The position numbers were made by a program, and so were the translations under genes. Of a DNA stretch of 64,000 nt, positions 60,501 through 64,000 are shown one piece after another; position 1 is the stretch's first letter, and each line of letters opens with the position of its first letter. The notes under the pieces are model-generated. The model was not told the DNA's origin. It ran no database searches and was given only the letters and a program-made list of their open reading frames with translations. The stretch is from Palauibacter sp964499635 (lineage in GTDB: Bacteria; Gemmatimonadota; Gemmatimonadetes; Palauibacterales; Palauibacteraceae). The stretch is from positions 62,001-126,000 of the forward strand of contig CAZCLY010000006.1 in the NCBI GenBank assembly GCA_964499635.1, read 5' to 3'.

Positions 60501-60650
60501 GGCTCCGATCGCCACCGCCAGCAGGGCCAGGACCCACGGCCAGCGCGCCCGGCGCCCGCCGGGGCTCGACGCCGACTCTCCGCGCGCGCCCGCGGGCTCC
60601 CCGTCCGGTGCCGGGTGTCCGCGCGAATCCGCCGTGCTCGTCCCTTTCAC
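57564..60650 (-). CDS. Bifunctional transglycosylase/transpeptidase (class A PBP-like), divergent type
   Basis: A 1,028-residue membrane protein. Cytoplasmic tail, one helix at about 38-55 (WPWVLALLAVAIGALISIEV), then a GT51-like domain (about 150-350) with GASTLATQIEKFRHSEGG and the first motif degenerate: YIENRELLDPH, with Glu184 kept but the next Asp changed to Asn185. The transpeptidase domain has S524-T-A-K527, S630-V-N632 and K950-T-G (GGKTGTGNNQFK), so the acyl-enzyme machinery is intact. A long insert of about 200 residues separates SxN from KTG. It makes or cross-links peptidoglycan in the periplasm. GTG 60650 has GGAGG 9 nt upstream. Confidence 0.9.
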   Translation of the reverse strand: MKGTSTADSRGHPAPDGEPAGARGESASSPGGRRARWPWVLALLAVAIGALISIEVRTSWLQAHLTARWSEGLGFGVEAGPAPDPARPADGPYDRRLGYAGLSEILPALEARGFAIEAQARVSPRFSEARDRGLFPLYREKSRAGLEVLDRSGHRLYRARHPERVYPSFDAIPPLVVRTLLYIENRELLDPHLPYRNPAVEWDRLAGSLVALSARRLGAEGSVSGASTLATQIEKFRHSEGGITGSARDKLRQMATATVRAYMDGPTTMEARRRIVLDYLNSVPLAAVAGYGEVIGLEDGLWAWYGLEADRVNALLAGCVPERCLRDDADDRGETATAYRAILNLMLAQRRPSFYLAQEAGHEELQRLSNVYLDLLRDAGVITAALDSAVRPLALDLRPRSPEGPPASFRNRKAATASRTALLALTGRERLYELDRLDLTARTTIDLPTQDSVAALLHRLEDPAFVRANGLATARLLADGDPDRVLYSFVLYESTPSGNAIRVQTDNFDGPFDLNQSSRLELGSTAKLRTLITYLEVVERLHAELADLDPAARRAVGDSLQDPLTRWAIDLLGRRPAATVEEMLEAAMERTYSASPAERFFTGGGTHVFQNFDHTYDAAAPTVRMGFRNSVNLVFVRVMRDLERFYRWRVPGASATVLEDPGDPRRQAYLERFADREGRQFVSRFYAKYRGDAKDSILNSLVAGRRLTPQRLAWVFRSVLPEADEPGLELFVRTQEPNSDYLSERVVRDLYQRADVAGLSLADLGYLAGIHPLELWVARYLVEHPGAPRDSVLAASAAARQEVYRWLFSPRRRAAQDRSISVILEIEAFLEIQRAWRRLGYPFENLVPSYGTAIGSSGDRPGALAELVGIVLNDGIRRPTVLVDALRFGADTPFETALERQPADGVRVMSPQVAAVAQAALLDVVVNGTARFVQGAIRTPDGAPLPIGGKTGTGNNQFKVFAGGGRLVEARTINRTATFVFFLGDRHFGVVTAHVPGADAAAYTFTSALPVRVLSLLAPVLAPLVTAG

Positions 60651-60860
60651 GTACCGTCGCCTCCGCCCCGCCGTACAGAACCCGCCCGCTTCCCGCTCCC
60701 CCGAGCGCGCGTGCGCATGGCCGGCTGTGTCCCCGCGAACGTCCGCAGGTCGAGGCCCACCGCGGTGGATGATGTCGGCGGGCCGGTCGGTTCCGCCAGC
60801 CACGGATCCGGCACGGAGCCCGCGGGAGCTGGAAGCCTGTCGAAGAAGTTCAAGGGGCTT

Positions 60861-63029
60861 CTAGAGCGCGATTCGCCACACCAGCTTGCTGAGGACCGTC
60901 GTGCGCCGCGGATGCCATCCGCCATTCTGCGAGTCGGCCACCTGGTTGATCACCAGAAACAGGTCGGAGCCCGGACTGGGGACCCAGTTGAGCCGGAAGT
61001 TCACGATGAACTCCTCGTCCTCGCTGTTCCACTGCACCGCGACGACGCCGAACAGCTTGGGACTGAACGCGTAGTCGATGCGCGCGGCGAGCTCGTCCAC
61101 GAGGAAGACGTCTCCGAACAGCTCGATCCGATTGTGCCCCCAGTCGGCGCGCAGGGTGACGTGCTTGTTCGCGCGCCACCGACCGGCGAGCGAAGTCTCG
61201 AGACGCGTGCCGAGATAGAAGTCGCCCCCGGTCACCTCGAGCGAGCCGGATACCGGCCGCGCCCCGAACGTGGACAGGTCCACCGACCAACGGGTGAACC
61301 AGTACTCGCCGGGCGGAATCTCGGCCCCCTCGAACAGATCGAACGGTTCTTCGGGGTGGTCGGCCCGGCGCTGAACGTTGACCTCGAACGAGTCGCCGCT
61401 CCGCAACGTCGCCGAGAGGGGGACGACCTCCACGTACAGGGATTGGAGCGCCCCGGTCACGTCATCGCGGTACCACGAGAACTCGAACGGCTTGAGCTCG
61501 AGCTGCTGGACGAAGGGCAGGAAGCGTGGGCGGGGGAGGATCACGAGCTCCGAGGCGAGCCGCTCGTAGCCGTCCCGACGCACGAAGCCGACCTGTGGAT
61601 CGAAGTCCTTCCCGGCGCGTGCCCACGACGCCGAGAACTCGACGAGGTCGTTCGGATACGCCACGCTGAGCGTATGGGCCAAGCCGAACCGGTCGTCCGC
61701 GTCCGAGGTGTACGTTTGCGCGAGCGCGAAGCTGGCCACGAACTCCTTGTCCCCGAACAGCTGCGCGGTCGCATAGCGGAAGTCGACCCCGTACGTGGCG
61801 TTCGTGGCGCCGCCACCCCGGCGCGCCACGGCGAGAAGCCCGACCGAGGACTCGTCGAAGATGTCCTGTTTCAGCCGGACCACGCCGAAGCCCGCCGCGT
61901 CCGTGGCCTCCGTGGAGGCCGTGTGGAGCGCCATCGCCCCGATCGTTGTGCCTCCCTGCCGGCCGAGGGCCCGCACGCCGCCGTCGATGGGGACCTCGGT
62001 GCGGTCCTCGGCGAGGCCGATGCGCCGGCTGTAGAAGGGCTGCACGTCGCCCCCGAGACTGAAGTCGAAGAACTCGCTCCCCTCGAGGAAAAAGGTCCGT
62101 TTCTCGGGGAAGAAGAGCGAGAATCTCGTGAGGTTCACCTCCTCGCGGTCGGACTCGACCTGCGCGAAGTCGGGTCGAACGGTGACGTTCAGCTTCCAGT
62201 TGGGCGTGGGCAGGTAGCTCAGATCCACGCCGACGCGGGTCAGCCGCTCGCTGTCCGACCCCTCCTGCCATTCCGCGCCCGCGACCCCGAACGGCCGCGC
62301 CTCGATGAGCTTCGTCCCGGACAGTCCGGGCAGCCCGCTCAAGGCCCCCGCCTGACTCAGCGTCTCGAGGTTGTGATCGCGCGACCAGCCCTGCCACAGG
62401 AGCTGCTCGCGCTTGCGTCGGATGTTGCGTTCGAAGTTGATGCCCCAATCGCGGTGGTCGTGGGCGCGAAAGCGGAGCGTGGAGAACGGGACGCGTATCT
62501 CGGCGAACCAGCCCTCCGGCGTGATGCGGGCGCCCGCGTCCCACACGCCGTCCCAGTCCCGGTTCATGGACCGTCCCGAGATCAACGCGTCGGCGCGCGC
62601 GCCGTTCGGGTTCGTGACGAACAGGTACCCGGTCCGGTCGTCGTCGAACGGGTCGATGATGAACTCGAAGTTGTCTTCGGAGGTCCACGAGAAGTCCCGC
62701 GCCATCTGTGTGGCCGCGATGCCGCCCGGATCCGAGTCGAAGCCCCAGAACCCCACGTAGAGGGCGTCGGCATCGACCAGGACGGCGACCTCGGTCCGCT
62801 CGGTCGCCGGAGCGCCGGCCTCGAGCTCGCGTTGAGTGAAGTTCGTGATCCGGTGCGCCTCCTGCCACGCCTCCTCGTCCAGCCGTCCATCGAGCTGGAT
62901 GCCCGCGCTCGTCTCGAACGGGACGATGACCGCCGGTTCGCTCCGCTGCGCGGCCACGGGCCCCGAGAGCGCGAAGAACGATGCGCAGACCCACCGGATC
63001 GATCGAGCCGCCCCGCCCGTTCGCCTCAT
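60861..63029 (-). CDS. DUF5916 outer-membrane protein with CBM9-like domain
   Basis: A 722-residue exported protein. Signal peptide about 1-26 (VCASFFALSGPVAAQ). Residues about 40-220 are a CBM9-like (DOMON-type) beta sandwich: IQLDGRLDEEAWQEAHRITN, VLVDADALYVGFWGFDSDPG, PEGWFAEIRVPFSTLRF. From about 225 on comes DUF5916 with FFPEKRTFFLEGSEFFDFS and many amphipathic strands ending at an aromatic C-terminal strand (VLSKLVWRIAL), as in an outer-membrane beta-barrel. Its ligand is unknown; CBM9-like domains bind sugars. ATG 63029 overlaps the stop of the next upstream gene by one base. Confidence 0.9.
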   Translation of the reverse strand: MRRTGGAARSIRWVCASFFALSGPVAAQRSEPAVIVPFETSAGIQLDGRLDEEAWQEAHRITNFTQRELEAGAPATERTEVAVLVDADALYVGFWGFDSDPGGIAATQMARDFSWTSEDNFEFIIDPFDDDRTGYLFVTNPNGARADALISGRSMNRDWDGVWDAGARITPEGWFAEIRVPFSTLRFRAHDHRDWGINFERNIRRKREQLLWQGWSRDHNLETLSQAGALSGLPGLSGTKLIEARPFGVAGAEWQEGSDSERLTRVGVDLSYLPTPNWKLNVTVRPDFAQVESDREEVNLTRFSLFFPEKRTFFLEGSEFFDFSLGGDVQPFYSRRIGLAEDRTEVPIDGGVRALGRQGGTTIGAMALHTASTEATDAAGFGVVRLKQDIFDESSVGLLAVARRGGGATNATYGVDFRYATAQLFGDKEFVASFALAQTYTSDADDRFGLAHTLSVAYPNDLVEFSASWARAGKDFDPQVGFVRRDGYERLASELVILPRPRFLPFVQQLELKPFEFSWYRDDVTGALQSLYVEVVPLSATLRSGDSFEVNVQRRADHPEEPFDLFEGAEIPPGEYWFTRWSVDLSTFGARPVSGSLEVTGGDFYLGTRLETSLAGRWRANKHVTLRADWGHNRIELFGDVFLVDELAARIDYAFSPKLFGVVAVQWNSEDEEFIVNFRLNWVPSPGSDLFLVINQVADSQNGGWHPRRTTVLSKLVWRIAL

Positions 63030-64000
63030 CAGTACGCCGTCGTCCGGAAGACGGGCTGGAAGAGACGGGTCCGGTGCGCACACACGTCGTCGGCGGGACA
63101 CGCGGGACACTCCGGCTCGCGCATCTCGGGGCAGCGGCGCCGCATCTGGAAGAAGAACCAGTCCACCGCGCCCATGGGACGCCCACTGCGCTCCCGCAGC
63201 TCGGCCATCGCCCCGTGGCAGGCGGCGCGGATCAGCCGTTCCTCGGGCTCGCGCAGGACCTGCCGGTCGACGACCCGCGCCTCGAGCTCCGTATCCTCGA
63301 TGTGGACGATCCCGAGCCTCAGACAGGTGCGCTGGCAGTGATAGTCGACGATGGGCGGGATGTCCTCGCCGGGCCCCGGCACGAGGAAGCGCTCGGGACG
63401 TTGCGCGAGGATGGCGGCGAGGAGGGCCGATTTCTTCCGGAGCGGATCCTCCTTGTAGCCCCCCACGTGGTCGAGGGCCGACAGGAAGGTGGCCAGCGGG
63501 CGCTCGGCGCGCGCGGCCGCCTCGAGGAGCGCGGTAGGCGTCCACCCCAGGGCGAGCATGTCGCGGCCGCAGGTCACGGCGAGCGCCGCGTGGAGCGGAG
63601 CGGCCGGCAGCGGGTTGCGGCCCTCATCGTCCCGCAGTCGGTGATCTAACATCTCCGGCGTCAGCCCGGCCTGCCGTTCGGGCCGGAGCTCCTCGGGTGC
63701 TTCCGCCAGCCAGCGCCGGTAGGCGGCCCACAGGAAGTCGCTCCCCTTGCGGGCGCGTCCCCCGAGCGGGGCGATCATGGGCTCCTCGTAGCGGGAGCCG
63801 CGCTCGCGCCAAAAGCCGAACTGCTGGAGGGTCGCGGCGAAGAAGAAATCGAGCGCGCGCGGATCTCCCACCTCCGGGAAGTCCTCGCCGGTGAAGGGGA
63901 AGGGCGTCACCTCGCCGCTCGCGGCCAGCGTGCGGGCGACCGCGGCCAGCCGGTCATGGTCGATGCGGACCCGCGCGGCGGGGCGGCTCGCGCCAGGGGC
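63029..64000 (-). CDS. Uncharacterised protein with EndoIII-like Cys cluster (5' end beyond window)
   Basis: At least 323 codons, open to the window edge, so the N-terminus is missing; a GTG at 63910 is possible but the frame upstream (RIDHDRLAAVARTLAASGEV) looks coding. Recognisable parts: DFFFAATLQQFGFWRERGSR, MIAPLGGRARKGSDFLWAAY, IPPIVDYHCQRTCLRLGIVH, and near the end C-x7-C-x2-C-x5-C (CPEMREPECPACPADDVC), close to the 4Fe-4S loop of endonuclease III (C-x6-C-x2-C-x5-C). The aromatic first part and the Y-H-x-x-R-x-x-L segment faintly recall queuosine-salvage (DUF2419) and HhH-glycosylase folds, but I cannot assign a family. It is coupled to the DUF5916 gene by a 1-nt overlap. Confidence 0.75.
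   Translation of the reverse strand, partial: APGASRPAARVRIDHDRLAAVARTLAASGEVTPFPFTGEDFPEVGDPRALDFFFAATLQQFGFWRERGSRYEEPMIAPLGGRARKGSDFLWAAYRRWLAEAPEELRPERQAGLTPEMLDHRLRDDEGRNPLPAAPLHAALAVTCGRDMLALGWTPTALLEAAARAERPLATFLSALDHVGGYKEDPLRKKSALLAAILAQRPERFLVPGPGEDIPPIVDYHCQRTCLRLGIVHIEDTELEARVVDRQVLREPEERLIRAACHGAMAELRERSGRPMGAVDWFFFQMRRRCPEMREPECPACPADDVCAHRTRLFQPVFRTTAY

Overview
The window is a 64-kb piece of a high-GC (about 70 percent by eye) Gram-negative chromosome with dense, strongly GC3-biased genes. I see no tRNA, rRNA, CRISPR array, insertion sequence or phage gene. The mix of genes suggests a Gemmatimonadota bacterium or a close relative: secreted S9 peptidase, Asp-box (BNR) giant secreted protein, DUF5916 outer-membrane protein, TPR-SnoaL protein, TonB-like lipoprotein with D-S-I repeats, OmpA-type protein and ScyD/ScyE lipoprotein. 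That taxonomic call is an inference from gene content.

Layout. 1-3.6 kb: a BlaI/MecI-type repressor with a paired operator and the start of a coupled gene, then a DUF2723 membrane protein and a small membrane protein. 3.6-5.8 kb: a GlcD-type FAD oxidase facing a secreted LolA-like protein. 6.0-13.7 kb: arginine and carbamoyl-phosphate block on the minus strand, argG-argH-argR with an ARG-box-like palindrome upstream of argG, then carB. 13.9-20.5 kb: envelope and secreted proteins (OmpA-type, Asp-box protein, DUF4350 protein). 20.6-34.1 kb: a long minus-strand run including an M49 peptidase lipoprotein, a TonB-like lipoprotein, a 42-aa MetS-like membrane peptide, an HD hydrolase, a broken PH-domain remnant, dinB, a GDPD phosphodiesterase, a PaaK-like adenylating enzyme, an Npt-like nucleotide carrier, a Tat-exported sugar isomerase-like protein, a lipoprotein, and a 1,055-aa kinase/M23 peptidase/aminotransferase fusion. 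34.2-37.3 kb: secreted S9 peptidase, a strong bidirectional terminator hairpin and a bactofilin. 37.7-47.5 kb: a plus-strand run starting with glyS, which carries a terminator in its own leader, then an M3-like peptidase, alpha/beta hydrolase, NSS symporter, flavin reductase, zincin, site-2 protease, endonuclease III and queG; from the hydrolase to nth most genes overlap or nearly touch. 47.6-54.5 kb: ScyD-type lipoprotein, an acyl-CoA desaturase with an 11-residue-repeat tail, and opposite it a four-gene overlapping operon (methyltransferase, FAD oxidoreductase, SRPBCC protein, ketoacyl synthase). 54.5-64 kb: DoxX plus free-methionine sulfoxide reductase, a TPR-SnoaL protein, a divergent bifunctional penicillin-binding protein, a DUF5916 outer-membrane protein and a partial gene with an EndoIII-like cysteine motif.

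The points I think most deserve follow-up are the desaturase with its apolipoprotein-like 11-mer tail beside the compact ketosynthase/cyclase-like/oxidoreductase/methyltransferase operon, the triple fusion protein, the orphan MetS-like peptide 18 kb from the only NSS transporter in view, and the terminator in the glyS leader.
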